Shown: positions 29,362-38,391, numbered from the stretch's first letter. The stretch: DNA of 64,000 nucleotides from an uncultured Dehalococcoidia bacterium (GCA_958296385.1 OY282494.1:1409416-1473415); one strand, 5' to 3'. Numbers and translations: made by a program. The notes: generated by a model not told the origin, from the letters alone.

Positions 29362-29694
29362 TTACTGCGGGATGGTAAATACGATGCGCCCATCGGCGTC
29401 GTGGCCGTGAGTGGCCAGCGCCGCCAGCGTCCGGTTGCTTTGCTGCATTTCTGCGCGCAACGCCGCCATATCGTCGCGCAACGCCATCATATCGTCGGCC
29501 ATCCGGTCAAACTTCGTGTCAAACCGATCAGCCAGCGCGTCCATTTTCGCGTCAATCCCGTCAACCCTTGCATTCAGGTTAGTAACGTTGTTAGACATGA
29601 TACCCAGCATAAAGGTGCCTCTGACCAGCAGCACTATCAGCGTGAGGCCGACGCCGGCTACGGTGGCGATGGCAATGGCGGTTGGGGCGTCCAT
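29362..29694 (-). CDS. Membrane-anchored coiled-coil protein, dispersed copy
   Basis: A 110-residue member of a four-copy paralog family in this window (others at 61.4-63.1 kb). It has an N-terminal transmembrane helix (AIATVAGVGLTLIVLLVRG). A heptad-rich coiled coil follows, built from VDGIDAKMDALADRFDTKFD-like units, then the family tail GHDADGRIVFTIPQ. It is the shortest copy and its middle is MADDMMALRDDMAALRAEM. GGAGAA lies 8 bases before ATG 29694, and TTGACA sits at 29777-29772. The flanks are copied with the gene: sequence on both sides (about 29262 to 29777) recurs around the 61.4-kb copy. Function unknown; a membrane scaffold or tether is possible. Confidence 0.8.
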   Translation of the reverse strand: MDAPTAIAIATVAGVGLTLIVLLVRGTFMLGIMSNNVTNLNARVDGIDAKMDALADRFDTKFDRMADDMMALRDDMAALRAEMQQSNRTLAALATHGHDADGRIVFTIPQ

Positions 29695-29807
29695 AAAGTT
29701 CTCCCGGCGTAACGGCGGATGCTTTGTGTCGGGGCAGCCGTAGCCGAAGGCTACATTCGCCCTGCATACGCTGTCAAGGATGCGTGTTCGCGCGGCAGCG
29801 TTCCGTT

Positions 29808-30626
29808 TCAGGGGTTGCGGCCGGCCAGGGTGGATACTATGGCGGCGGCTCGGGCTCCGGCGGTTGCGGGGGGGCCGTCGGCCAGGGCGCGGACTAGTAC
29901 GCTGCCTACTGCGGCGGCGTCGGCGCGCTGGCCGACGTCCAGGACGTGCTCGCGGGTGGAGATGCCGAATCCGATGGTTAGCGGCAGGTTGGTGTGCTGG
30001 CGGACGCGTTCTACCAGCTCCAGGCCGCGATTGGATACCTCGGTGCGGGCGCCGGTTACGCCGGTTACGCTGGTGCAATAGACGAAACCGCCGCCGATGC
30101 GGACGGACTCGGCGATGCTGGCGTCGGTGCTGGTGGGGGCCAGCAGGGGTATCAGGTGGATGCCGTGGGGGGACAGGCTGCCGACCAGCGGGGCAGCCTC
30201 GGTGGAGGGCAGGTCAACCACTATCAGGCCGTCAATGGTGGCGTCGGCGCACGCCTGGGCAAATTGGGGCAGGCCGCGGGCGAGGATGGTGTTGTAGTAG
30301 CCCATCCAAATCAGGGGGGTGTCGCCGATTTGGGGGCGCACGGCGGCGGCGGTGTCAAAGCAATCCTGCGGCGTAGCGCCGTTTTGCAGGGCGCGATAGC
30401 TGGACTCCTGGATGACGGGGCCGTCGCCCATGGGGTCACTGAACGGGGAGCCGAGCTCAATGGCGTCGGCGCCGGCGGCTACGAGTTGGGGGATTATCTC
30501 CCGCGCGGCGTCTTTGTAGGGATGGCCGACGGTCATAAAGACCAGCAGGGCCGGCCGGTTCTGGGCTTTGACGTCCGCAAATCGTTGGGCGATGCGGTCG
30601 CGGCCGGTGGGCGGGTTGGCGGGCAT
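29808..30626 (-). CDS. trpA: Tryptophan synthase alpha subunit
   Basis: Cleaves indole-3-glycerol phosphate to indole and glyceraldehyde 3-phosphate. The 272 residues show the TIM-barrel landmarks: FMTVGHPYKDA, the catalytic Glu in AIELGSPFSDPMGDGPVIQ, the Asp in that loop, and LAPTSTDASI. VYCTSVTGVTGAR and the phosphate site IGFGISTREHV follow. ATG 30626 has GGAGAG about 7 bases upstream. No trpB or other trp gene is adjacent, which is unusual because trpA normally follows trpB. Nearest relatives by pathway are aroG 0.9 kb downstream. The enzyme needs TrpB encoded elsewhere. Confidence 0.95.
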   Translation of the reverse strand: MPANPPTGRDRIAQRFADVKAQNRPALLVFMTVGHPYKDAAREIIPQLVAAGADAIELGSPFSDPMGDGPVIQESSYRALQNGATPQDCFDTAAAVRPQIGDTPLIWMGYYNTILARGLPQFAQACADATIDGLIVVDLPSTEAAPLVGSLSPHGIHLIPLLAPTSTDASIAESVRIGGGFVYCTSVTGVTGARTEVSNRGLELVERVRQHTNLPLTIGFGISTREHVLDVGQRADAAAVGSVLVRALADGPPATAGARAAAIVSTLAGRNP

Positions 30627-30692
30627 GGCTATCTCTCCGTGATGCGGCGCGGGTCAATCACTGCGGCAGTCTATCTTACAGTACGGGCGGCG

Positions 30693-31556
30693 TTAGGATG
30701 CGGTGAATATGAGGTAGAGGGCGATGCTGTTTTGGATGGCGTGGACGATTATGGACGGCCAGATGGACTTGGTGTAGAGGTAAAGGCCGCCGAGGAGGAG
30801 GCCGGTTACGAATATGGGAATCATTATGGCGATGGAGAAGTGCATTGCGGCGAATATGACGGCGGACAGCACCAGGCTGACGCCGGGGCCCCATTGGTTC
30901 CAGAGGCCGCGCATTACGAAACCGCGAAAGAACACTTCCTCGACCAGGGGCGTCCAGAGGGCCAGGCTGAATACGCTGATGATGACCAGTGGGCCGCGGG
31001 GGAGGAGGTTGGTATCGGGCGGCGGCGGTATCAGCATTTCCCAGCCCAGGGCGGTGGTGGCCAGGCCGTAGATGTAGGAGAAGCCCAGGCTGACGAACAC
31101 GGCGCCCAGGGTCGCGCCGGCGGATACGCGCATTGAGCGCCCGAGGGGGCGGAATCCCAGCTGCGGCGGCACGGGGCGGAAACTCTGGAAGGCGAACAGC
31201 AGCACCAGGCCGCTTTGCAGTCCGTTGACGGTTGCCGAGGCCAGCATGGTCAGTTGGGGGACGGTGGGCCGCAGGAACAGGAGAAAGCTGCGGCAGCTGC
31301 CGCCGTTGGCCGGCGCCGGTTCGCAGGCCGGGAGCATGGCCCAGGCGGCCATGCCGGCGATGATGAGGGTGCCCAGCAGCAGGAGTACCAGGGAGGCGGC
31401 GATGTGCCAGGCCCGCCAGCGGGCCACCCGGCGGCTGGTGGGCTCGGGATACAGCCCGCACAAGGGGCAAACGGTATGCCACGAGCCGATAATGCCGCCG
31501 CACCGGATACAGGAATCGCCAATCAGCGCTCGTATGCCATCGTTGGGAGTAGGCAT
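30693..31556 (-). CDS. CPBP intramembrane metalloprotease with N-terminal zinc ribbon
   Basis: A 287-residue protein. The first 35 residues hold two CxxC pairs (CIRC and CPLC) separated by 10 residues, a zinc ribbon. Several transmembrane helices follow, with the CPBP/Rce1-like motifs EEVFFRGFVMRGL (about residue 206) and FAAMHFSI. The Glu-Glu, Arg and His residues are the expected metal-protease set. CPBP proteins process prenylated or lipid-embedded substrates or serve in bacteriocin immunity; nothing nearby selects one. ATG 31556. It lies 66 bases upstream of trpA on the same strand. Confidence 0.85.
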   Translation of the reverse strand: MPTPNDGIRALIGDSCIRCGGIIGSWHTVCPLCGLYPEPTSRRVARWRAWHIAASLVLLLLGTLIIAGMAAWAMLPACEPAPANGGSCRSFLLFLRPTVPQLTMLASATVNGLQSGLVLLFAFQSFRPVPPQLGFRPLGRSMRVSAGATLGAVFVSLGFSYIYGLATTALGWEMLIPPPPDTNLLPRGPLVIISVFSLALWTPLVEEVFFRGFVMRGLWNQWGPGVSLVLSAVIFAAMHFSIAIMIPIFVTGLLLGGLYLYTKSIWPSIIVHAIQNSIALYLIFTAS

Positions 31557-31712
31557 GATAGATGCCAGTATAGTATAGCCGGCAACCGGCGAAACTACAT
31601 TGGGCCGGGCCAGAATCCGGCGGCCACGGCAATAAATGGGGGCCGCTCTCGTTGAGAACGGCCCGGAGCTAAGCAGGGGGGCGGCCGCCAGCGCTCCCGC
31701 CGGCGGCCGGGT

Positions 31713-31732
31713 TGGGTTGGTTTGGGTTGGTT
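31713..31732. repeat. 10-bp x2 tandem duplication at the surface-protein stop
   Basis: tgggttggtt occurs twice without mismatch; the second copy overlaps the first two bases of the stop codon of the giant gene. Confidence 0.9.
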
Positions 31733-34700
31733 AGTATGCGGGGCGGCGGCGCCGGCGGTACATCAGGATGAGGATGATGAGGATGCCGAGGCCCAGCAGC
31801 CCGGCGTAGGCGATGAGGATGAGGCTCATCCCGGAAAGGCCGTCCGAGCTGGACGGGTCCAGGCTCCCGACGGCGGCGCCGGGAGCGCTTTCCGCAGGGG
31901 CGTAGTCCAGGGGTGGCGGGTCATCGCCAACGGCGGCGGCGGTGCAGCACTCGTCGGCCGGGGCATCGCCGGCGGCGGGGTGGCCGGCGGGCGGCGCCGG
32001 GGTGGGCGTGGTGGTGAGCGCGGGGAACGACAACCCGGAACCGGACGCGGAGGCCGCCCCTGCTGACTGGATCGCGGACGATCCCACCGGCACACGGGCG
32101 AACACCCGCGTGGGCATAGTCATCGGCGGTGGCGCCACCGTCGGGGCCGGCGTTGGGGCTGGCGTGGACATCGGCGGGGGCGTCGGTGTAGGCATCGGCG
32201 TGGGCGTCGGCCTCCAGTCGTCATCGTCGTCGTCATCATCATCGTTAACGGTTGGCGTCGTCGTCGCGGTCGGCGTCGTCGTCGCGGTTGGCGTTGGCGT
32301 GTCGGTTGGCGTTGGCGATGGCGTGGGCGTGGGCGTCGCGGTTGGCGGGGCCGCCGGCAAAACCCGAGTGTGCGGCTTGTCACGGTCGTCATCGTCGTCA
32401 TTGTCATCGTCATCGTCGTTGCTATCGTCGTCATCATCATCGATGTCGATCACGATGTCGCTGGGGGCGATGCTGTAGCTGCGGGCCGGGCCGTAGCTGG
32501 CGCCGGCGATGGCGTTGGCGGCGGGGGCGGACAGCGTGACGGTGAAATGCTCGGCGCTTTCGCTGTTGGCGTCGTGGGCTACGGTGAAAACGCAGCTGCT
32601 GGCGGTGTCGGTTACGGTAAAGCTGGCCGTTGCGGTCAGGCTGGCGAAGTCGGATGCGTCGGTTCCGGCCTGGCCGCCGGCGGTGTTGGGGGTGATGCTG
32701 CATTGGACGCTGCCGGCGGCGGCGGGGGCCTTGCTGCCGGCTACGCCGACGGTAAGGGTGCGGGCCGTTGCGTCGCCATCCTCGTTCAGCACAGCGCCGG
32801 CCGCCGGGCTGCTGATGGTGTAAGCGGGGCCGTCGCTATCGTCCGTCGGGGTGTCGTCATCGTTCGTCGGGGCGTCGCTGGCGGCGATGCGGTAGCTGCG
32901 GGCGGGGCCGTAGCTGGCGCCGGCGATGGCGCTGGAACTTGGCGCCGACAGCGTTACGGTGAAATGCTCCGCGCTTTCCGTATCCGTATCATCCGACACG
33001 GTGAATACGCAGGCGCCGGCGGTGTCGCTTGACGCGCCGGATGCGGTAAAGCTGGCGGTTGCGGTCAGGCTGGCGAAGTCGGCTGCGTCGGTTCCGGTTT
33101 GGCCGCCGGCGGTGTTGGGGGTGATGGCGCATTGGACGCTGCCGGCGGCGGCGGGCGCGCTGCTGCCGGTTACGCCGACGGTTAGCGTGCGGGCCGCGGC
33201 GTCGCCGTCCTCATTAAGGGCGGTATCGGCAGCGGGGCTGGTGATGGTGTAGGTGGGGGTGGGGGCGTCGCTGGCGGCGATGCGGTAGTTGCGCGCCGCG
33301 CCGTAGCTGGCCCCGCTGATGGCGTTGGCGGTTGGGGCCGACAGCGTAACCGTGAAATGCTCCGCGCTTTCCGTATCCGTATCAGCGGACACGGTGAATA
33401 CGCAGCTGCCGGCGGTGTCGGTTGCCGCGCCGGATGCGGTAAAGCTGGCCGTTGCGGTCAGGCTGGCGAAGTCGGCTGCGTCGGTTCCGGTTTGGCCGCC
33501 GGCGGTGTTGGCGGTGATGGTGCACAGCACGTTGCCGGCGGCGGCGGGCGCAATGCTGCCGGTTACGCCGACGGTTAGCGTGCGGGCCGCCAGGTTGCCA
33601 TCCTCATCAAGGGCGGTGTTGGCGGCGGGGCTGCTGATGCTGTAAGCGGGGCCGGCGTCGTTGTCCGATGAGTCGTCGTCGTCGTCCGCGGAGCCGTCGC
33701 TGGCGGCGATGCGGTAGCCGCGCGCCGCTCCGTAGGTGGCGCCGGCGATGGCGTTGGCCGTTGGCGCCGACAGCGTTACGGTGAAGTGCTCCGCGCTTTC
33801 CGTAGTGGAGTCATCGGACACGGTGAACACGCAGCTGCCGGTGGTGGTGGTGGTAAAGCTGGCCGTTGCGGTCAGGCTGGCGAAGTCGGATGCGTCGGTT
33901 CCGGCCTGGCCGCCGGCGGCGTTGGCGGTGATGGTGCACTGCACGCTGCCGGCGGCGCGGGGGGCCTTGCTGCCGGTTACGCCGACGGTTAGCGTGCGGG
34001 CCGCTGCGTTGCCGTCCTCGTCAAGGACGGCGCCGGCGGCCGGGCTGGTGATGGTGTAGGTGGGGCCGTCGCTGACGGCGATGCCGAAGTTGCGGGCCGC
34101 TCCGTAGCTGGCGGCGGCGATGGCGTTGGCAGTTGGGGCAGACAGCGTTACGGTGAAATGCTCGGCGCTTTCGTAGTCGGTGTCATCGGACACGGTGAAA
34201 ACGCAGCTGCCGGCGGTGTCGGTTGACGCGCCGGATGCGGTGAAACTGGCCGTTGCGGTCAGGCTGGCGAAGTCGGATGCGTCGGTTCCCGTCTGGCCGC
34301 CGGCGGTGTTGGCGGTGATGGCGCACTGGACGTTGCCGGCGGCCAATGGAGCTACACTGCCGGTTACGCCGACGGTTAGCGTGCGGGCCGCCAGGTTGCC
34401 GTCCTCGTCAAGGGCGGTATCGGCAGCGGGGCTGGTGATGGTGTACGTGGGGCCGTCGCTGATGGCGATGCCGAAGTTGCGCGGTGCGCCGTAGTCGGCG
34501 CCGAGGATGGCGCCGGAACCCGGGGCATCCAGCGTTACGGTGAAGTGCTCGGCGCTTTCGTAGTCGGTGTCGTCGGACACGGTGAATACGCAGCTGCTGG
34601 CGGTGTCGGTTTTGGTAAAGCTGGCGGTGGTGACGAGGCTGTCGAAGTCGTGTTTGTCGGTTCCCGTCCGGCCGCCGGCGGTGTTGGGGGTGATAGTGCA

Positions 34701-37700
34701 GCGCACGTCGCCGCTGCTCCCGGAGGGGGGCTCCCGGTCGCCGGTTACGCCGACGGTTAGCGTGCGGGCCGCCAGGTTGCCGTCCTCGTCCAGCACGGTA
34801 TCGGCGGCCGGGCTGGTGATGGTGTAGGTGGGGCCGTCGCTGGCGGCGATGCTGAAGTTGCGCGCCGGGCCGTAGCTGGCGCCGAAGATGGCGTTGCTGG
34901 CGGGAGCGGACAGCGTTACGGTGAAATGCTCGGCGTTTTCCACGTCGCTGTCGTCGGAAACGGTGAATACGCAGCTGCCGGTGGTGGACGAGCTGTTCGG
35001 GAAGTTGGCGGTTGCGGTCAGGCTGGCGAAGTCGGCTGCGTCGGTTCCCGTCCGGCCGCCGGCGGTGTTGGCGGTTATGGTGCATTGAACTTTGCCGGTA
35101 TCGGAGGGGCCCTCGCTGCCGGTTACGCCGACGGTCAGCGTGCGGGCCGTGGCATCGCCGTCCTCATCCAGCACGGTATCGGCGGCCGGGCTGGTGATGG
35201 TGTAGCGGGGGCCGTCGCTGGGGGCGATGCTGAAATGGCGGGCCGGGCCGTAGCTGGCGCCGGCGATGGTGTTGGCGTTGCTGGTGGGCGCAGACAGCGT
35301 TACGGTGAAGTGTTCGGCGCTTTCCACAGCAGAATCGTCGGCTATGGTGAACACGCAGCTGCCGGCGGTGTCGGTAGTGGTAAAGCGGGCGGTTGCGATG
35401 GGGCTGGCAAAGTCGGAGACGCTGGTTCCACTGCGCCCGCCGCCGGCGTTGGGGGATATGGTGCACAGCACGTCGCCGGCGGCGGCCGGCGTCTTGCTGC
35501 CGGTTATGCCCACGGTCAGCGTGCGCGCCGCCAGGTTGCCGTCCTCATCAATCGCGGTATCAGCGGCCGGGCTGGTGATAGTGTAGGTGAGGCCATCGCT
35601 GAGGGCGATGCTGAAGTTGCGCGCCGGACCGTAGCTGGCGCCGGTGATGCCGTTAGTCGTGGGGGAAACCAGCGAGACCTGGAAATGCTCGGCGCTTTCG
35701 TAGTCGGTGTCGTCGGACACGGTGAACACGCAGTTGGCGGCGGTGTCGGTTGACGCGCCGGATGCGGTAAAGCTGGCGGTGGCGGTCAGGCTGGCAAAGT
35801 CGGCGGCGTCGGTTCCGGTGCGGCCATCGCCGGGACGGGACTTGATGCGGCACAGCACGTCGCCGGCGGCGTCGGGGGCCTTGCTGCCGGTTACGCCGAC
35901 GGTCAGCGTGCGCGCGGCCGCGTTGCCGTCCTCGTCAATCACGGTATCGGCGGCGGGGCTGCTGATGGTGTAGCGCGGGCCGTCGCTGGGGGCGATGCTG
36001 AAGCTGCGGGCCGGGCCGTAGCTGGCGCCCGGGACGGCGCCGCTGCTGGGCGCAGACAGCGTAACGGTGAAATGCTCGGCGCCTTCAACGGTGTCGTCCT
36101 CGCTTACGTTGAATACGCAGATGCCGGCGGTGGCAGTGGTAACAAATCGCTGGGCGTTGGTGAGGCTGACAAAGTCGGCCGCGTCGGTTCCGGCCCGGCC
36201 GCCGGCGGTGTTGGCGGTGACGGTGCACTTGACGCTGCCGGCGGCGGAGGGGCCCTCGCTGCCGGTTATGCCGACGGTCAGCTTGCGGGCCGTCTCGTCC
36301 CCGTCCTCGTTCAGCGCGGTAGCAGCGGCCGGGCTGGTGATGGTGTAGTGGGGGCCGTCGCTGGGGGCGATGCTGAAGTTGCGGGCCGGGCCGTAGCTGG
36401 CCCCGGTGATGGCGGTGCCGCCGGTGATGTCTCTGGAGGGCGCGGACAGGGTGACGGTGAAGTGCTCGGCGTCCTCTATAATGGTGTCGTGCTGGATGAT
36501 GAATATGCAGTTGGCGGCGGTGTCGGTGGCGGAAAAGCTGGCGTTCGCGGTGAGACTGCTGGAAAAGTCGGCGTTGGAGGTTCCGGTTATCCCGCCGGCG
36601 GTGTTGTGCGTGAGAGTGCACCGCACGTGACCGTCGGCGCCCGGCGCCTTGCTGCCGGTTACGGTGACGTAGAGCCAGCGTCCCTGCGGGTTGCTGTCGT
36701 CCTCATTTATCACAGTATCAGCGGCCGGGCTGGTGATGGTGTAGCGCGGGCCGTCGCTGGGGGCGATGCTGAAGTTGCGGGCCGGGCCGTAGCTGGCCCC
36801 GGCGATGGCGGTGCTGCCGTCGATGGCAAGCACGGGCGCGGACAGCGTGATGGTGAAGTGCTCGGCGCCTTCTACAATGGTTTCGTCGGTGATGACAAAC
36901 CGGCAGGTGCTGGCGGTGTCGGTTGACGCGCCGCTGGCGGTAAATTGGGCGTCCGAAAAGTTGAGGATGCCGTCATTGAGACGATGGTCAGCTTCAATGT
37001 CGGATGTGGAGATGCCGGTTCTCCCGCCGGCGGTGTTGGACGTGAGCGTGCACCGCACGGCGCCGGCGTCGGCCGGCGCCTTGCTGCCGGTTACGCCGAC
37101 GGTCAGCGTGCGCGCCGCCTGGTTGCCGTCCTCGTCAATCGCGGTATCAGCGGCCGGGCTGGTGATGGTGTAGCGCGGGCCGTCGCTGGGGGCGATGCTG
37201 AAGTTGCGGGCCGGGCCGTAGGTGGCCCCGGCGATGGCGTTGCCGCCGATGGCAAGCAGGGGCGCGGACAGCGTGATGGTGAAGTGCTCGGCGCCTTCTA
37301 CAATGGTGTCGTGGGCGATGACAAACCGGCAGGTGCTGGCGGTGTCGGTTGACGCGCCGCTGGCGGTAAAGCTGGCGTCATCAAAGTTGAAGTTGCCTTG
37401 AAGGTCGTCGGATGTGGAGATGCCGGTTCTCCCGCCGGCGGTGTTGGACGTGAGAATGCACCGCACGACACCGGCGTCGGCCGGCGCCTTGCTGCCGGTT
37501 ATGCCGACGGTCAGCGTGCGCGCGGCCTGGTTGCCGTCCTCGTCAATCGCGGTACCAGCGGCCGGGCTGGTGATGGTGTAGCGCGGGCCGTCGCTGGCGG
37601 CGAGGCGGTCGTGGGGGCCGGGCGCAGCGTCGTAGGCGGCGCCGGCGGCAGTCTGCGCCTGGGCCTGGGCCGGGGGTGCGCCTCCGGAGAGCAAACCGGC

Positions 37701-37901
37701 AAAGAGGACGACGGCGGCCAGCAGGAACGGGGCGGCCAGCCACGCCAGCCGGGGCAGCCGGATATACCGGCGCAAGCGGGGTATGTCTATGTGATGACGG
37801 TAGGCGGCTATGGGGCGCGCCGTCGCGGGGCGCGTGCGGTCAGTGTCGGCAGTGGCCGGGGCAGCGGAAATAATCGGGGACGCAATAACGCTCCTGTCCA
37901 T
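31731..37901 (-). CDS. Giant surface protein with 13 Calx-beta-like repeats
   Basis: A 2056-residue surface protein. A basic N-terminus and signal anchor (LAWLAAPFLLAAVVLFAGLL, about 52-71) with a possible cleavage after AQA precede 13 repeats of about 125-145 residues (107-1814). Each repeat opens YTITSPAA..(D/N)EDG, contains two conserved Cys and ends ESAEHFTVTLSAP..YGPARNFSI, a Calx-beta-like beta-sandwich probably closed by a disulfide. Long Asp runs and a TP/TA-rich stalk follow. A C-terminal helix (MSLILIAYAGLLGLGILIIL) with an RRRRR tail stops transfer. Adhesion or a surface layer is inferred. ATG 37901 has GGAG 10 bases upstream; two partial copies of the 5' end lie upstream. Confidence 0.88.
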   Translation of the reverse strand: MDRSVIASPIISAAPATADTDRTRPATARPIAAYRHHIDIPRLRRYIRLPRLAWLAAPFLLAAVVLFAGLLSGGAPPAQAQAQTAAGAAYDAAPGPHDRLAASDGPRYTITSPAAGTAIDEDGNQAARTLTVGITGSKAPADAGVVRCILTSNTAGGRTGISTSDDLQGNFNFDDASFTASGASTDTASTCRFVIAHDTIVEGAEHFTITLSAPLLAIGGNAIAGATYGPARNFSIAPSDGPRYTITSPAADTAIDEDGNQAARTLTVGVTGSKAPADAGAVRCTLTSNTAGGRTGISTSDIEADHRLNDGILNFSDAQFTASGASTDTASTCRFVITDETIVEGAEHFTITLSAPVLAIDGSTAIAGASYGPARNFSIAPSDGPRYTITSPAADTVINEDDSNPQGRWLYVTVTGSKAPGADGHVRCTLTHNTAGGITGTSNADFSSSLTANASFSATDTAANCIFIIQHDTIIEDAEHFTVTLSAPSRDITGGTAITGASYGPARNFSIAPSDGPHYTITSPAAATALNEDGDETARKLTVGITGSEGPSAAGSVKCTVTANTAGGRAGTDAADFVSLTNAQRFVTTATAGICVFNVSEDDTVEGAEHFTVTLSAPSSGAVPGASYGPARSFSIAPSDGPRYTISSPAADTVIDEDGNAAARTLTVGVTGSKAPDAAGDVLCRIKSRPGDGRTGTDAADFASLTATASFTASGASTDTAANCVFTVSDDTDYESAEHFQVSLVSPTTNGITGASYGPARNFSIALSDGLTYTITSPAADTAIDEDGNLAARTLTVGITGSKTPAAAGDVLCTISPNAGGGRSGTSVSDFASPIATARFTTTDTAGSCVFTIADDSAVESAEHFTVTLSAPTSNANTIAGASYGPARHFSIAPSDGPRYTITSPAADTVLDEDGDATARTLTVGVTGSEGPSDTGKVQCTITANTAGGRTGTDAADFASLTATANFPNSSSTTGSCVFTVSDDSDVENAEHFTVTLSAPASNAIFGASYGPARNFSIAASDGPTYTITSPAADTVLDEDGNLAARTLTVGVTGDREPPSGSSGDVRCTITPNTAGGRTGTDKHDFDSLVTTASFTKTDTASSCVFTVSDDTDYESAEHFTVTLDAPGSGAILGADYGAPRNFGIAISDGPTYTITSPAADTALDEDGNLAARTLTVGVTGSVAPLAAGNVQCAITANTAGGQTGTDASDFASLTATASFTASGASTDTAGSCVFTVSDDTDYESAEHFTVTLSAPTANAIAAASYGAARNFGIAVSDGPTYTITSPAAGAVLDEDGNAAARTLTVGVTGSKAPRAAGSVQCTITANAAGGQAGTDASDFASLTATASFTTTTTGSCVFTVSDDSTTESAEHFTVTLSAPTANAIAGATYGAARGYRIAASDGSADDDDDSSDNDAGPAYSISSPAANTALDEDGNLAARTLTVGVTGSIAPAAAGNVLCTITANTAGGQTGTDAADFASLTATASFTASGAATDTAGSCVFTVSADTDTESAEHFTVTLSAPTANAISGASYGAARNYRIAASDAPTPTYTITSPAADTALNEDGDAAARTLTVGVTGSSAPAAAGSVQCAITPNTAGGQTGTDAADFASLTATASFTASGASSDTAGACVFTVSDDTDTESAEHFTVTLSAPSSSAIAGASYGPARSYRIAASDAPTNDDDTPTDDSDGPAYTISSPAAGAVLNEDGDATARTLTVGVAGSKAPAAAGSVQCSITPNTAGGQAGTDASDFASLTATASFTVTDTASSCVFTVAHDANSESAEHFTVTLSAPAANAIAGASYGPARSYSIAPSDIVIDIDDDDDDSNDDDDDNDDDDDRDKPHTRVLPAAPPTATPTPTPSPTPTDTPTPTATTTPTATTTPTVNDDDDDDDDDWRPTPTPMPTPTPPPMSTPAPTPAPTVAPPPMTMPTRVFARVPVGSSAIQSAGAASASGSGLSFPALTTTPTPAPPAGHPAAGDAPADECCTAAAVGDDPPPLDYAPAESAPGAAVGSLDPSSSDGLSGMSLILIAYAGLLGLGILIILILMYRRRRRPAY
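32150..32460. repeat. Low-complexity Asp-run and Thr-Pro coding tracts
   Basis: Trinucleotide-like gtc/atc runs (32220-32250, 32385-32455) encode Asp runs of the giant protein, and ggcgttggcgt-like hexamers between them encode its TP/TA stalk. Such tracts are prone to slippage and could vary stalk length. Confidence 0.85.
32460..37583. repeat. 13 tandem ~390-bp repeats inside the surface-protein gene
   Basis: Thirteen consecutive in-frame units with similar DNA as well as protein sequence, on average 394 bp. Units in the C-terminal half (for example those around 33.2-34.5 kb) are most alike, suggesting recent duplication or gene conversion there; the first three from the N-terminus are more diverged and longer. 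Confidence 0.9.
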
Positions 37902-37969
37902 CGTAGATGTGCTCCATCCAGGGTATGCGCCGGCCAGGCCGGCAACCCGTTACTCGGATAGGCTGTTGT

Positions 37970-38000
37970 GGAGGGCCGTTGCGTCTAGAGCAAGCCCTCC
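37970..38000 (-). promoter_or_regulatory. Leader hairpin, unit 1
   Basis: GGAGGGC (37970-37976) pairs with GCCCTCC (37994-38000) 69 bases upstream of the giant gene's ATG. Followed by the conserved GTTTAGG (CCTAAAC on minus). Function unknown; member of a set of three. Confidence 0.7.
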
Positions 38001-38281
38001 GGTGGTTTAGGGATGGACAGCAGGCCGGGGACGGCCGTTGGGGCGTGGGCCGGGGACGCGTCGCCGGAGGGCAAGTCGGCAAAGGGGACGGCCGGGGCAA
38101 CGAGCCGGCAAGCCGGCGAACCGCACGCACGGGCCAGCCGGTGCCGCCAGGCCAGACGGCGCAAGCGGGAGTGCCGGCGCGGGCAGTAGGTGCGGCGCCG
38201 CGCCGCCGGGGGGCGCGTCCGCGTCAACGGAGATGCGTAGGTGGCAAAGATGATAGGGGATGCTAAAGCTCCCGTTTCCAT
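37985..38281 (-). pseudogene. Truncated second copy of the surface-protein N-terminus
   Basis: A 98-codon frame starting METGALASPIIFA, aligning with MDRSVIASPIISA of the giant protein and continuing through the Arg-rich segment (HSRLRRLAW versus RYIRLPRLAW). The hydrophobic core is interrupted by Arg (RHRLARACGSPACRL), and the frame ends inside unit 1's hairpin as PKPPEGLL. No repeat domain follows. The upstream sequence (GGAG, ATCTGCG before ATG) also matches unit 1. It is most likely a remnant of a tandem duplication of the leader and signal region; expression as a short peptide cannot be excluded. Confidence 0.6.
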
Positions 38282-38358
38282 CGCAGATCGGGCTCCATAC
38301 TGGAGAAGGGATACCGGCCAGGCGGCGGTCGGCGGCCCGGTAAGGGAAAGGCTGTCGG

Positions 38359-38391
38359 GGAGGGCCTCTGCGGTTCTAGAGCAGGCCCTCC
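38359..38391 (-). promoter_or_regulatory. Leader hairpin, unit 2
   Basis: GGAGGGCCT (38359-38367) pairs with AGGCCCTCC (38383-38391), 78 bases upstream of the truncated copy starting at 38281. Loop sequence ttctagag resembles unit 1. Confidence 0.7.

Noticed and set aside
31641-31663. Hairpin after the giant gene as an intrinsic terminator
   Set aside because: A 9-bp stem exists but no T-run follows on the minus strand; kept out of the feature list.
32460-37583. Repeats in the giant gene as a CRISPR-like array
   Set aside because: Units are about 390 bp, in frame and coding throughout; no short repeat-spacer structure.
37901-38130. Small upstream frame MEHIYDGQE... overlapping the giant gene start
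   Set aside because: The equivalent frame in the other two leader copies is 11 and 2 codons long, so the peptide is not conserved; the GGAG there works better as a ribosome-binding site.
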